Origin: JBCDBY01 sp039182715
GTDB taxonomy: Bacteria > Planctomycetota > PLA2
Length of the DNA stretch: 23,687 bases
Direction: 5' to 3'
NCBI GenBank assembly: GCA_039182715.1
Contig: JBCDBY010000025.1
Location: forward strand, 1-23,687
Made by a program: the position numbers and the translations under genes. Of the stretch, positions 1 through 10,400 are shown in pieces. Below the pieces are notes generated by a model that was not told the origin of the DNA, did no database searches, and saw only the letters and a list, made by a program, of their open reading frames with translations. Within the stretch, counting starts at the first letter, position 1; every line of letters begins with the position of its first letter.

Positions 1-9
1 AACAGCGGC

Positions 10-3000
10 CTACTTCCGGCCGACCCGCAGCAGGAACGCGGCCGCGCCGAAGAGTGCGAGCGCCAGGAAGCCCTTGCCGATCGCGCCGCCTCGCTCGTTG
101 GCATCGACCTCGAGTTCGATCGTGCTCCCCGAAGTGGCGAAGTGGAAGACCTCGCCGTCGCGGGGGAGTTCGATGCGAAGCGAGCGACGGCCGGAGGCCT
201 GGCGCATGTTCTTGCCGAAGGCCTCGAGCACCTTCAGGGGCGAGCCTTCGGCAAAGTTCGGATCGTAGAGCGACGTGCTGAGCCCGCCGGTGTCCACGGC
301 CGGTCCTCGGTTGAAGATGGCCGCGTCCGCGTTGTCGTCGAGTCCGCTCGTCACGTCGTCGAGCTGCGCGATCTCGATGCCCTCGTCGACGAACAGGGTG
401 CCCAGGACGGCCAATCCCTGCGCGTCCGCGGTCTGCGTCACAGGCGGGGCCGGATCGTTCGGCTGACGGTTGCCCGGCGGCACGCCGCCGTTCGGTCCGC
501 GGAAGTTTGACGGATCGAGCGTGATGGTCTGGTTCTGTCCGTACGAGTCCTGCACCGATCCGCCGCGTCCGCGGATGTTGGCCGCCTTGAATTCCGCGAG
601 GTCCTCGTTGTCCGCCAGTCGGTTGTCCTCCAGGTACTGCGGGTTGAGCCGCCACTCCTCGACCGTCTGGGAGCGCGCCTGGCCGAGTCGGCCGAAGATC
701 GCGGTCGTGTCGTTGAAGTCCGCCGCGCGGCCTGCCGCGTCCCCCTTGGCGGCCGGCTTGTTCTGGCGGCGCAGCGATTCGAGCGCGCGCGTCTGCGCCT
801 CGAGCTGCTGCACCTTGCGGACGTCCTTGCTCTGCGTCTGGATCTCTTCGTTGAAGCGCTGCACCTCGCGCTCGAGCTGCGCCACGTTGTCGAGCGCGCG
901 CGCCGCCTGGATCGCGTTGCCGCGCTGCGCGACGCCGTAGAGCTCCTTGATCTCCTCGAAGAGGTCGGTCGACTGGCCCAGCGCCAGGTCGGCGGGATCG
1001 ACCTCGTCCATCTTCGTGTCGAAGCCGTAGCGGAAGCCGCGCGGCAGGTAGAGCGAGACCGTCGTGCGCCGCACGTCCACGCCGCCCACGTCGGGCAGCC
1101 GCGCCGTCCAGTCGCGCCGGTCGATGCGCTTGGTTGCGTAGGAGTAGATCACGTCGACATTGAAGGTCGTCGCGCCGATCGCCACCTTGCGCAGCGGCAC
1201 GAGCACGCGCCCCTGCCGCTGCAGCGGTCGCACGCCTTCGCCCTGCACCAACGCGCTGTAGAGCGTGGCGCCCTCGGGGAGCGAGAGCTCCAGGAACTGG
1301 CGGCTGCGGTTGTAGACGCGGTAGCTCACCAGCGCGCGCGTCCAGCCGGTACGGTCCACGACGATCTGCGCCGCGGCGCTGTAGACCAGCACGTCGGCCA
1401 CCTCGTCGAACTCGTAGGTCTTCACGCCCACGCCGACGGCGTACGCGTCGCCGCTGCCGACGTAGCTCGCGGCCGCGTTGGCGGCGCGCGCGCCGGGCGG
1501 CACGATCGGGATCTCGCCGAAGTCGATCTTCTCGAGACCTTCCGAGACGGGAATGCGCACCGCGCCGTCCGCGATCTTTTCGACGATCACGTAGCGGCGC
1601 AGCTGGCTCACGTCGCGCGGCTCGACGCTGCGGGTCGCCTCGTTGTGCGGCCGGTGGAAGCTCACCGTCGCCGCGATGCTGCCGCGCGTCGGGTTGCGCA
1701 GGCTCAGCGTGTAGAGCCGGCCGCCGTCGACCTCGACCGAGGTCTCCTCGCGCATCTCCGGCGCGACGAGCACGATCTCCTTCTCGTCCGTGACCGGCAC
1801 GAAGAAGCGCACCGTGTCGACCAGGCCGCTGCGCACGTGGAAGTTGATCAGCGACTCGAAGCGCACGCTGTCGGCCAGCGGCACGACGCGCGTCACCGTG
1901 AGCGCATCCATCTCGCGCCGCTCCTCGCGCGTGGAGACCGTGAGGCTCCACGGCACGGCGACGTACTGGTAGGCGCGCACGAGGGAGCGGTCGGTACCCG
2001 GTTGGCGTAGGCGATCGAGGTTGACCGGCAGCAGCCCTTCGCCGTCGCCCGTCTCCACCTCGAGACCGTCCGCGACGCGAATCTGCACCTCGCCGGTCTG
2101 GCGTACCGCGTCGAGCAGCGCGAGCGCCGGCACCTGGATTCCGTCCGCCGTCGTCGCACGGCGGCGCAGGTCGATGCGATAGCTCGCCGTGCGCGGGGTG
2201 CGCGCCAGCCGCGCGATGTGCAGGCGGCCCTCCTCGACCCACCAGTCGCGAAGCTGCGGGCCCTGCACGCCGGTCACCTCGAAATCGGGCGGCACGCCGA
2301 CGCGCAGCAGGAATTCGCCCGGCCCGCGCTCGGTCTCCGCGTGCAGCATGACCGTGCAACGCACCTCCTCGGGGGCGAGGTAGACGTAGGTTTCCGACTT
2401 CGAGCGCAGGCGCGTCGGCTCGAGCGCCACCTTCCAGTCGAGCGCGAACGGACGCACCGCGTAGCGGTGCACGCTGTGCGTCGTGCGCCACTCCGGCGTC
2501 GCGCGGAACTTGGGCGCGCGGCGCGGCAGCGTGCCGCGCAACAGGCCCTGGATCTTCGTCAACTCCAGCTTGAGGTCGGGCAGCGTTTCGAGCGTGATCG
2601 TGCCCGTGTCACGCACGACGCCGAGCGGCTCGAAGCGCGGCACCGACTCGTTGCGCAGGCGCGCCTGCTTGCGCTCCGCCCAGACCTCGATCGTGTGGCT
2701 GCGCGCCGCCGGCTTGCTCAGCGCGATCTGCAGCGTCCCGTCGGCGGTGCGGTTCCAGCCCGCGAGGTTGGCGCTGCGCACGTGGCGCACGGTCAGCGAC
2801 GGGTCGACCGCCACCTGCACGCGGCTGATCGTGCCCCCGGCGATCGTGTAGCGGACGCGTCCGGCGACGGCGGTGAAGCCGTCGCGGATGGAGCACTGCA
2901 GATACGTCTCGCTGCGCAGCTCCGCCTCGACGGTCTCGAAGCCCTTGGTCTTCGGGGTCCACGTCGCCTGTAGCGTCGCCACCGGGCCGAGCCGGTAGGT

Positions 3001-6000
3001 CTTCTCCTCGACGCCGCCGAGCGCGCCGACGGAGAGCTCCGTCTCCGCCACGTCGTGCTCGATGGTGCAGGTCGCGGTCGCCACCGGGCGCACCGGCAGC
3101 GAGAAGAAACTCGCCTTGCCGTTGCGGCGCAGGCGCGGACGCAGCTCCAGCACGAGCTCGTAGGAGCCCGCGCCCTGCAGCACCAGCAGGTAGCCGCGCT
3201 TCGCGTCGACGGCGAGCGTCGCCGGCTTCTCGTTGAGCGTCGCCTTCGTCACGGCGACCTCCTGCAGACGCAGGGGGATGCGCTCGACGGCGTCGGTCTC
3301 CTTCTCGATGCGGTAGCGCGCCTCCACGACCACATCGTCACCGGTGCGCCTCGCCGTGTAGCGGGCGTCCGCGACGATCGTGCGTCGCGCGCCGGTGGTG
3401 GGGAAGGCGAGCTTGCGCAGCTCGTGGTACTGCTTCGCCGGCAGGAAGACGCGGTCGATCTTCTCGGTCGCGTCGCCCTTGTAGGGCGCGATGATCTCCT
3501 CGGCGTCCTGTGCCGAGGCGAGACCTGCCGCCAGCAGCAATGTCGTCGCGCCCGCCGCCGGCTTCCGCGGCCAGCGGATCTTGCGCAGCATGCGCCACAT
3601 CCACGCCAGCAGGCGCGGGATGCGGACCAGTAGCGCGAGCACGATGACCAGCCCGAGCGCGAGACCCGCGCCGATGGCGAAGTCGTTGCTCAGGAACGAG
3701 AGCCCGGCGAAGTGCAGCGCGGCGATCAGCAGCGCCGCCACCGGCAGCACGCGCAGTAACGAGACGGCCGGTGCGAGCAGCATGACGATGCCGAACGCGA
3801 GGCCGATCACGAAACCGAGGTAGTGGCGCGTGTCGAAGACCTCGCGGCGCGTCACGCGCAGCGTCACCTCGCCGGTCGGTGCGAGCGACTCGAGGCGCAC
3901 GACGTTGTCCGGCTTCCAGAACTGCACGTCGAGGCTCAGCAGCGCGCGCTCCGGCTGGGCGCGCGACGCCTCCTTGGGCTTCGGCTCGAGCGCGGGCGTC
4001 GATTCGTCGCGCCCGCCCTTGGCGATCAGGCGTCCGCCGCCGCCCGGCTTGCCTTTGCGGTCGTAGGCGAACGAGTCTTCGGCGTCCACGTCGGCGTCTT
4101 CCTCGGGCTCCTCGCGCGTCGTCTCACGCAACTTCTTCTCGCCGGCGCGCCTGCGCGTGCCGCGCGCGCGCTCGTTGGGCGCGGGGGGCGCAGGCCGCTT
4201 GTCCGCGGCGACGGAATCGTCGGGCGCGGATTCGCTCTGCGGCTCGAAGTTGCGTCGCGTGCGAAGGGAATCGAGCTTCGCGTTCGCGGACTCGACCGAT
4301 TCACGGAGCTTGCTCAGATCGATCTTCTGCGCGTCGATGATTGCCTGTTTCCGGGATGGGTCGGCGGTGTAACTCCTCTTGATCCTCTCGAGCGCCTTGA
4401 TCTCTTCGTCGAGACGGCTCTTCTCCTCAATCGCATCCCGCAGCGCCTGATAGACCTTGTCATCCTTCTTGGTCAGCTTCTGGTTCGCCTGGATCTCGCG
4501 GATCCCCGCGGCGAGACTCTGCTGAAGTTCCCGAGCCCGCGTGTCGAGATCCCGAATCCGCACCTCCAGTTGCGCGCGGTTCTCGACCTCGTTCGCCCAT
4601 TTCCTGTTCTCGAGCTCGTACTTCGCGCGGTCGCGCGCCTTGCCCGCGGCCGGCGCCGGGCTCGTCGGGCCCCGCGGCGTCTCGCGCACGGCATCCGGAT
4701 CAAGGCTGTTCGAGAACGTGATCGTGATGTCCTCGGGTGTAACGAGGTCGGCACGGTCCAGCGCTTCAGTGCCGGACTTCGGCGCCCCAGCCGCGCTCGC
4801 CACCAGCGCCGCACCCGGCATGCTGCGTCCGAAGGTCTCCGCCAGCACCTCGGCCACGGTCTCCTTCTCGCGTTGTTCAAGCGGCACCATGTCGCCCTCG
4901 TGCCCGCTCACCTCATAGCCCTCGGGCAGATGCAACGAGTACGAGGTCTTGAGCACGTCGATGCGCAGCGCCGGGCGCCGGATCTTCAGCCTGGCGCGGG
5001 TGCCGAGTTCCTCGATTTCGGACTCGTAGACGAGCGCGACCACGACCGGCGTCGTCCGGTCCCTGCTGCGCTCCAGCGGCAGCTTGAGCCAGCCTTCGGC
5101 CAGCAGCGGCTTCACCGGGTTTCCGTCGACCGTTGCGCCGATCAGGCGGCTCGTCTTCGGCAGCGCGCAGTGCAGGAACGCCTGGTCGTTGTTGCGCACG
5201 CGGTACTCGGCGCGGCAGCGCAGCCGCCCGTCGGGCGACACGACGCCGTAGATGTGCGCCGAGAGCGCAATCGCCTGCACGACCGGGTGGGAGTCGTGGC
5301 GCTTGGAGCCGATCGTCACCGAGAACGGGTGTTGGCTGTAGCTCAGCACCTCGAGCGGCGATTGAAGCGGCGTGTAGGGCAGTTCGGCGACGTCCGCCTG
5401 GCGCAGACCGCCGCGCTCGACCTTCACCGCGGTGTTCGCCGTCGACTGCACGACGACGAAGCCGCTCTCGCTCGCTTCGGGCACGCGCACCGCCGGCACC
5501 GTCGCGCTCCAGTTGTCCTCCTCGAACGTCCGGTCGAAGCGCACGTCGAGCTTGTAGGTGCCGCGGATGCGGCGCTGGAAGACGAGCGTCCACGTGTCGG
5601 TCTCCGCGTCGTCGGCCGGCTTGCGGCGCTCCTTGATGAGCTTGCCCTGGAAGTCGACCGGCTCGCCCGTGCCCTTGGGCAGCTCGACCTTCAGCTCGCT
5701 AATGCCGGCGCGCTCGATGCGAAGCAGGACGGTCGCGTGCATCTTGAGCGACTTCTCGGCGGGCCGCACCTGCTGAATCACCTTCGCCGTCAGCTGCGGC
5801 TCGTGTCGGCGTACCGACAGGTCGATGCGCGGACGCGTGTTCTCGTACGACCAGGCAAAGAGCATCTTGTCGTTTTGCGCGAGGCCGAGTTCATTGAGGC
5901 CGATGGAGCGCACGCCCTGCTCGCCGTCGACGCTCACACGGAACGACGGATCGGCGGCGACGGCCAGTCGGCCCTTCTCCTCGTCGAGGCCCGATGCGAA

Positions 6001-7473
6001 GCCGCGCCACGCATAGGTCGCAACGCCGTTCTCCGCCACCCAGTCGACCTCGTTCGTGTCGAGCGAGACCTGCAGATTGTGCGTCCCCGGCTGCAGGCCG
6101 TTGGGCAGATCGATGACCAGCCGGCCGTCCTCGAGCAGACGGTGGGGGATCGGGCTGCCGTTCATGAAAACGTTGCCGCGCAGCGTCCACCCGGCGGGTA
6201 GCTGCGGCACGAGCCGGAAGAGAGGCTTACCGGCGATGCGGTAGGTGGTGCGGATGTGCAGCGCCTTGCCGCCCTCGCTCAGCGCGAGCAGCGCGATCGT
6301 CTCAGCGCCGGTTTCGCTGGCGATCGCCTCGACGTCGACCTCGATGCGCGCGGCCGGGTCGTAGACCTCGTAGAGCGCGAGGCCCTGCTTGGGCAGCTTG
6401 TCGAGCCGGCGCGCGCCGGTCGCCCGAAGGCCGGTGAGGCGCACCTCGGGCCGCTTCACGAGGCCGACCGTGCCGCGATAGCGCACGGCGTCGGAGACCA
6501 CCGGGAAGGGCAGACGAGCCCGCGCCGGGTTCTCGCGCGGCAGCTCCGTCTCGAGGCCGAGCTTGAGCGTGCCCTCGAAGGGTTGCACGAGCGTGATCTC
6601 GAGCCGGTCGCGCGGCTCGGCGCGCACGAGGCGCCACGACTTGACCTGCTTGCCGGTGAGCGCGTGCACCAGCTGCCTGCGCGGCAGCTCCAGCGTGAGC
6701 GACGTGCGCGGCGCCCGTTCGATGCGGATCTCGAGCTGCGTGCTCGCCAGCGTGCGCGTCTCGCCCACACTCGCCATGACGCCGAACGTCGTCGAGACGA
6801 TCGGCTCGAGCTTCTGCGCGCGCGTACGCGGTCGCATCCAGACGCGGAAGAGTCCGCGTCGGTCGGGATAGCCGGTCACGGTGCCGCCCGCGTCGCCCGC
6901 GCGGAAGGCACGCGCGATCGGGCCGACTTCGCCCTCGGTCTGCGGCGGCAGCGCGAGCGTGAGGCTGTGCGCCGCGGCGGGCGGCAGCGAGAACGCGGTG
7001 CGGCGCACGCCGTTCGTGTCGGCGCGCGCGAGGCACGCCAGGCGCGCCTTCACTTCGTAGTTGCCCGGCTTCTCGATGCGCAGCATGCCGCCGCCGTAGG
7101 AGACGTGCTCCGGCGTATCGACGGTCAGCAGCGCGATGTTCGCGACCGGAAATGCGATCTCGGTCGCGCCCGGCGCCTTGGAGACGACCGTGTACGTCGT
7201 CTCGACGACCAGCCGGTCCTCGACCAGCTTCGCCGTGCCGCCGCCGCGCACGAGCCGCGCGTCGACCGGCGCGCGCGACTCTGTGACCGCGCGGTTGTTG
7301 CGCGCCAGCGTGCGCAGCTTCTCGAACTCCTCGATGGAGATGAGAAAGCCGGCGCCCTTGTCGGGGAAGAGCGCGAGCAGGTCCTCGACCGGCGCGTGTA
7401 CCCAGACGCGGGGTTTGTCTTCGGCGACCAGCGGAAGCGCCAGCAGCAGGAGCATCGCGATGAACCGCCTCAT
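10..7473 (-). CDS. Giant exported/membrane protein, fusion of two homologous units (2,487 aa)
   Basis: I do not recognise a named family. The start is the ATG at 7473: it opens a clear signal peptide (MRRFIAMLLLLALPLVA) and overlaps the preceding gene's stop as ATGA. The open frame upstream of it is Arg-rich and antisense-like. Two homologous halves are visible. The first (about 1-1290) has beta-rich segments, a motif near 761 (DQAFLHCALP), a coiled coil at about 950-1075, a charged linker, and three membrane segments at about 1218-1285. A signal-like stretch ending LASAQ at about 1303-1322 then opens the second half. That half repeats the pattern: SRQFLELSLPEG near 2053, a coiled coil near 2187-2237, a Gly/Asn/Gln-rich low-complexity part, and a final membrane segment at about 2462-2482. 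Both halves resemble the upstream neighbour. The likely location is the cell envelope, probably as a large adhesive or scaffold protein, which is inference only. Translation as two proteins from an internal start near 3591-3600 is an alternative. Confidence 0.85.
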   Translation of the reverse strand: MRRFIAMLLLLALPLVAEDKPRVWVHAPVEDLLALFPDKGAGFLISIEEFEKLRTLARNNRAVTESRAPVDARLVRGGGTAKLVEDRLVVETTYTVVSKAPGATEIAFPVANIALLTVDTPEHVSYGGGMLRIEKPGNYEVKARLACLARADTNGVRRTAFSLPPAAAHSLTLALPPQTEGEVGPIARAFRAGDAGGTVTGYPDRRGLFRVWMRPRTRAQKLEPIVSTTFGVMASVGETRTLASTQLEIRIERAPRTSLTLELPRRQLVHALTGKQVKSWRLVRAEPRDRLEITLVQPFEGTLKLGLETELPRENPARARLPFPVVSDAVRYRGTVGLVKRPEVRLTGLRATGARRLDKLPKQGLALYEVYDPAARIEVDVEAIASETGAETIALLALSEGGKALHIRTTYRIAGKPLFRLVPQLPAGWTLRGNVFMNGSPIPHRLLEDGRLVIDLPNGLQPGTHNLQVSLDTNEVDWVAENGVATYAWRGFASGLDEEKGRLAVAADPSFRVSVDGEQGVRSIGLNELGLAQNDKMLFAWSYENTRPRIDLSVRRHEPQLTAKVIQQVRPAEKSLKMHATVLLRIERAGISELKVELPKGTGEPVDFQGKLIKERRKPADDAETDTWTLVFQRRIRGTYKLDVRFDRTFEEDNWSATVPAVRVPEASESGFVVVQSTANTAVKVERGGLRQADVAELPYTPLQSPLEVLSYSQHPFSVTIGSKRHDSHPVVQAIALSAHIYGVVSPDGRLRCRAEYRVRNNDQAFLHCALPKTSRLIGATVDGNPVKPLLAEGWLKLPLERSRDRTTPVVVALVYESEIEELGTRARLKIRRPALRIDVLKTSYSLHLPEGYEVSGHEGDMVPLEQREKETVAEVLAETFGRSMPGAALVASAAGAPKSGTEALDRADLVTPEDITITFSNSLDPDAVRETPRGPTSPAPAAGKARDRAKYELENRKWANEVENRAQLEVRIRDLDTRARELQQSLAAGIREIQANQKLTKKDDKVYQALRDAIEEKSRLDEEIKALERIKRSYTADPSRKQAIIDAQKIDLSKLRESVESANAKLDSLRTRRNFEPQSESAPDDSVAADKRPAPPAPNERARGTRRRAGEKKLRETTREEPEEDADVDAEDSFAYDRKGKPGGGGRLIAKGGRDESTPALEPKPKEASRAQPERALLSLDVQFWKPDNVVRLESLAPTGEVTLRVTRREVFDTRHYLGFVIGLAFGIVMLLAPAVSLLRVLPVAALLIAALHFAGLSFLSNDFAIGAGLALGLVIVLALLVRIPRLLAWMWRMLRKIRWPRKPAAGATTLLLAAGLASAQDAEEIIAPYKGDATEKIDRVFLPAKQYHELRKLAFPTTGARRTIVADARYTARRTGDDVVVEARYRIEKETDAVERIPLRLQEVAVTKATLNEKPATLAVDAKRGYLLVLQGAGSYELVLELRPRLRRNGKASFFSLPVRPVATATCTIEHDVAETELSVGALGGVEEKTYRLGPVATLQATWTPKTKGFETVEAELRSETYLQCSIRDGFTAVAGRVRYTIAGGTISRVQVAVDPSLTVRHVRSANLAGWNRTADGTLQIALSKPAARSHTIEVWAERKQARLRNESVPRFEPLGVVRDTGTITLETLPDLKLELTKIQGLLRGTLPRRAPKFRATPEWRTTHSVHRYAVRPFALDWKVALEPTRLRSKSETYVYLAPEEVRCTVMLHAETERGPGEFLLRVGVPPDFEVTGVQGPQLRDWWVEEGRLHIARLARTPRTASYRIDLRRRATTADGIQVPALALLDAVRQTGEVQIRVADGLEVETGDGEGLLPVNLDRLRQPGTDRSLVRAYQYVAVPWSLTVSTREERREMDALTVTRVVPLADSVRFESLINFHVRSGLVDTVRFFVPVTDEKEIVLVAPEMREETSVEVDGGRLYTLSLRNPTRGSIAATVSFHRPHNEATRSVEPRDVSQLRRYVIVEKIADGAVRIPVSEGLEKIDFGEIPIVPPGARAANAAASYVGSGDAYAVGVGVKTYEFDEVADVLVYSAAAQIVVDRTGWTRALVSYRVYNRSRQFLELSLPEGATLYSALVQGEGVRPLQRQGRVLVPLRKVAIGATTFNVDVIYSYATKRIDRRDWTARLPDVGGVDVRRTTVSLYLPRGFRYGFDTKMDEVDPADLALGQSTDLFEEIKELYGVAQRGNAIQAARALDNVAQLEREVQRFNEEIQTQSKDVRKVQQLEAQTRALESLRRQNKPAAKGDAAGRAADFNDTTAIFGRLGQARSQTVEEWRLNPQYLEDNRLADNEDLAEFKAANIRGRGGSVQDSYGQNQTITLDPSNFRGPNGGVPPGNRQPNDPAPPVTQTADAQGLAVLGTLFVDEGIEIAQLDDVTSGLDDNADAAIFNRGPAVDTGGLSTSLYDPNFAEGSPLKVLEAFGKNMRQASGRRSLRIELPRDGEVFHFATSGSTIELEVDANERGGAIGKGFLALALFGAAAFLLRVGRK

Positions 7474-10400
7474 GCCTTCGCTCCCCGCTTCTCGAGCACC
7501 CAGAGGACGACGGTCGTGACGAGCGCGCCTCCGAGCAGGCCGTTGAAGACCGGCACCCAGCCGTAGGAACTGAACGCCAGCAGCACGAGTGTGCCGATCG
7601 CGATCACGCCGCCGACGACGAGTGGCCGGAACTGTCGCGCCAGCCCGAAGACGAGCGCGATGCCGGCGAGCACCGCGAAGACGATGGCCGACGTCTGCGC
7701 CGCCGGCGTGCGGTAGTGGACGATCGCGCGCCCGTCGCCGGTGCCGTTGGTCAGCAACAGCTCGCGCGCGTCGCGCTCCACGTGCACCGGCACGATGTCC
7801 TCGTAGGCGGGCATGGCGCGACCCTTCGCGGGTCGGCTCAGGCCGATGCCGGAGGCCGGTCGGACAAGGCCGCCCAACGCCTGCACCGCGCGGGAGACCC
7901 AGCTCCGGTCGGAGCGGCTCTCGCGCGCCGGCACGACGTTGCCGTCGATGCCGGTGACTTCCCACGTGCCGGGATAGACCACGCTCCACGTCAGCAGCGC
8001 CTGGAACGGCGCCCCCCGATCCTCGTAGGCCGGGAGGTCGATGCCCTCCAGCCGCACCTCGCTGCCGAGACCGCCGCGGCGGTCGATCGGGTGCGTGTAG
8101 ACGACCGCGACGCGGAAGGCGGCGTCCTTGGCGAGGCCGGTCTTGAGCTCCGCGAGGATCACGCCGCCGTCGCCGAGGCGCGGCTTCTTCACGTCGTTGG
8201 CGACCCACAGCTCCAGCACGCGGCTGCCCTCGGGCAGCTTGAGCGCGAGGAACTGGCGGTCGTTGTTCAGCAGCTCCAGGTACGCGGTTGTCGTCGCGTC
8301 GCCCTCGGCGGGAATGACCGTCTTGAGGTGCGCGTGGCGCACGACGAGATCGGCGACCGGCTGATAGGCGTGCTTCTCGATCGCGAGCGGGAACGCCGCC
8401 GGCTCGTCGAGGCGGCGCAGCGCCAGGAAGACGTCTTCCGTGCGCAGCGCGGCGGGCAGCTCGGTCGGATCGATCTGTTCGTAGTCGCTCGTCGGCGTGT
8501 CGATCTTCAGCACCGGCGCCTTACGGACCGCGACGAAGCTGGTGGTGGTGTGCATGTCGAGCGGCGTGACCGGCGCGACCGGCACGTTGCGCTTCTCGTT
8601 CACCTTGAGCGAGTCGAACTTCTCGTCGTAGCGGAAACGGAGCAGCAGGTCGCCCAGCACCGGGCCGCCCAGCTCGATCGTCCACGTCTGCGTCGGCTCC
8701 CGGCCCGCCTCGACCGCGTCATCGACCTTTTTCACCTCGTAGGTCTGCTCGAGCTTGACGTTCTCGGCGATCCGCTTCGGCACGCGCACGCGCACCTGCT
8801 CGATGCCGGTGTACTGGATGGAGAAGGCGAGGTCGGTGGCGAAGCGCACCTTGTTCTCTTCCGCCTGCAGCGCGTTGCGGACCACGCAGCTCACCTTGGG
8901 CTTGCGCGCCTTGACCTCGAAGTCGACCTTCGGGTCGCGGCCGCGCCAGCGGTAGCCGAAGCGCAGCGGCACGGTTGCGCCGTACGGGTCTTCGCGCTGC
9001 AGCTTGGCGATCTCCACCGGGACGACGCCGCTCGTCTTCGCGCTGGCGTCGATGCCCGGGTCCATGAAGACGCTCAGCGTGCCCTCCTCGCGCTGGACGC
9101 CGCGTACCTTGATGAGCGGCACCGGCAGCGCGGGCGTGTTCAGGTCGAGCGTGCGCACGGCGCGGATCGGCAGCGTGAACTTGCCCAGCTTGCGGCCGCG
9201 CAGCGCGAGCGACAGGACGCGCTGGTCGCCCTCCTTCGTCTCACGCCAGCTGTCGACCAGCTTGCTGTTGCCGATGTCCGTCAGCACGATGCCGTCGGGC
9301 ACCTCCAGCGCCAGCGTGAAGATGCCGGCGCGCTCGACGGTGAAGTGGAAATCGGTGTGCAGCTTCACCTGGCGGCGCTCGACGATCAGGCGCGCGCGGG
9401 TCAGCAGCGTGACGCGCGGCTCGATGCGCTCGGTGCGCAGGTCGAGGGCGTAGGGCACCGCCGGAAAGCGGAAGCCGAGCGCCTGGCGGCCGCCGCGAAT
9501 CGGAGCCGGCAGCGTGGCGAGGTCGATCTGGAAAATGTTCTCGAGGTTGTTCGGGCGCACGCCGACGCCTTCGGCGCCCTGCACGCGCAGCCAGCCGCGT
9601 TCGCGCGCGGCGCCCTCGATGCGGAAGACCGGCGCGCGCAGGTCGCCCGGTACCGTGACCGGACCTTCGAAGCCGATTTTCACGCTGTCGCGCCCGAGCA
9701 CCGGCTTGCGCAGCGCGATCTGCAGCCGGCGGCGCGCCTCGTCGGCGAATCCCCAGGTGCGGATGTTCTTGCCGTTCACCTCCAGCACCGAGACGCCGTC
9801 GGGAATGCGCACCTCGAACTGCGCGAGCGGCGTGCGCAGCACCTCGAGATCGAACTGTGCGGTGCCGCGCACGACCCGTTCCTCGACCTTCACGTCGACG
9901 AGGTCGGTCGCGAAGACGAGCGAGGGCTCGACGTCGCGCTCCTCCGGCTTGGCGCGCCAGGAGATCTTGACCTTGCCCTGCGGCCCGAGGAAGGCGAGCA
10001 GCACGGTGGCGTCGCCCTCGGTGGTGGTGCTGTGCGCGCGCGCCGGCTCGATGCGCATCTCGGTGTCCTTGCCGTCGACGCGGAAGGAGAGACGGTGCAG
10101 CGGGACGGACGGCAGTCCGAACGAGGTCGCGTTGTACTCCTTGCCGCGCGCCACGCCGGCGACGAAGCGCGTCGTGATCGTGTGACGGCCCTGCCCGCGC
10201 AGGATGAGCTCATAGCCGCGCTTGGTCGGCACCAGCACGCCCGGCTCGTCGTCGACACGCACCTCCTCGAAGGCGACGCTGGAGAACGCGAGCGGGATGC
10301 GCTGCCAGCGATCGTCGAAGAGCTCGACCGTCAGCGTGGCGTCGAAGACCGCGATGCCGTCGACGACGCGGCCCTCGTAGCGCGCCGACTCGACCGTGAA

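Noticed and set aside
3823..6201. Long plus-strand open frame (792 codons) opposite the giant gene, and a similar one at 7716-10901
   Set aside because: Composition is Arg/Leu/Asp/Val-heavy with no domains, as expected for the antisense of a high-GC gene. The minus strand has signal peptides, membrane segments and paralogy.
7474..8208. Open frame extending the giant gene 245 codons upstream of 7473
   Set aside because: It lies inside the preceding gene, is extremely Arg/Gly-rich, and stands before a clean signal peptide with an ATGA overlap at 7473, so it is a GC-driven shadow frame.
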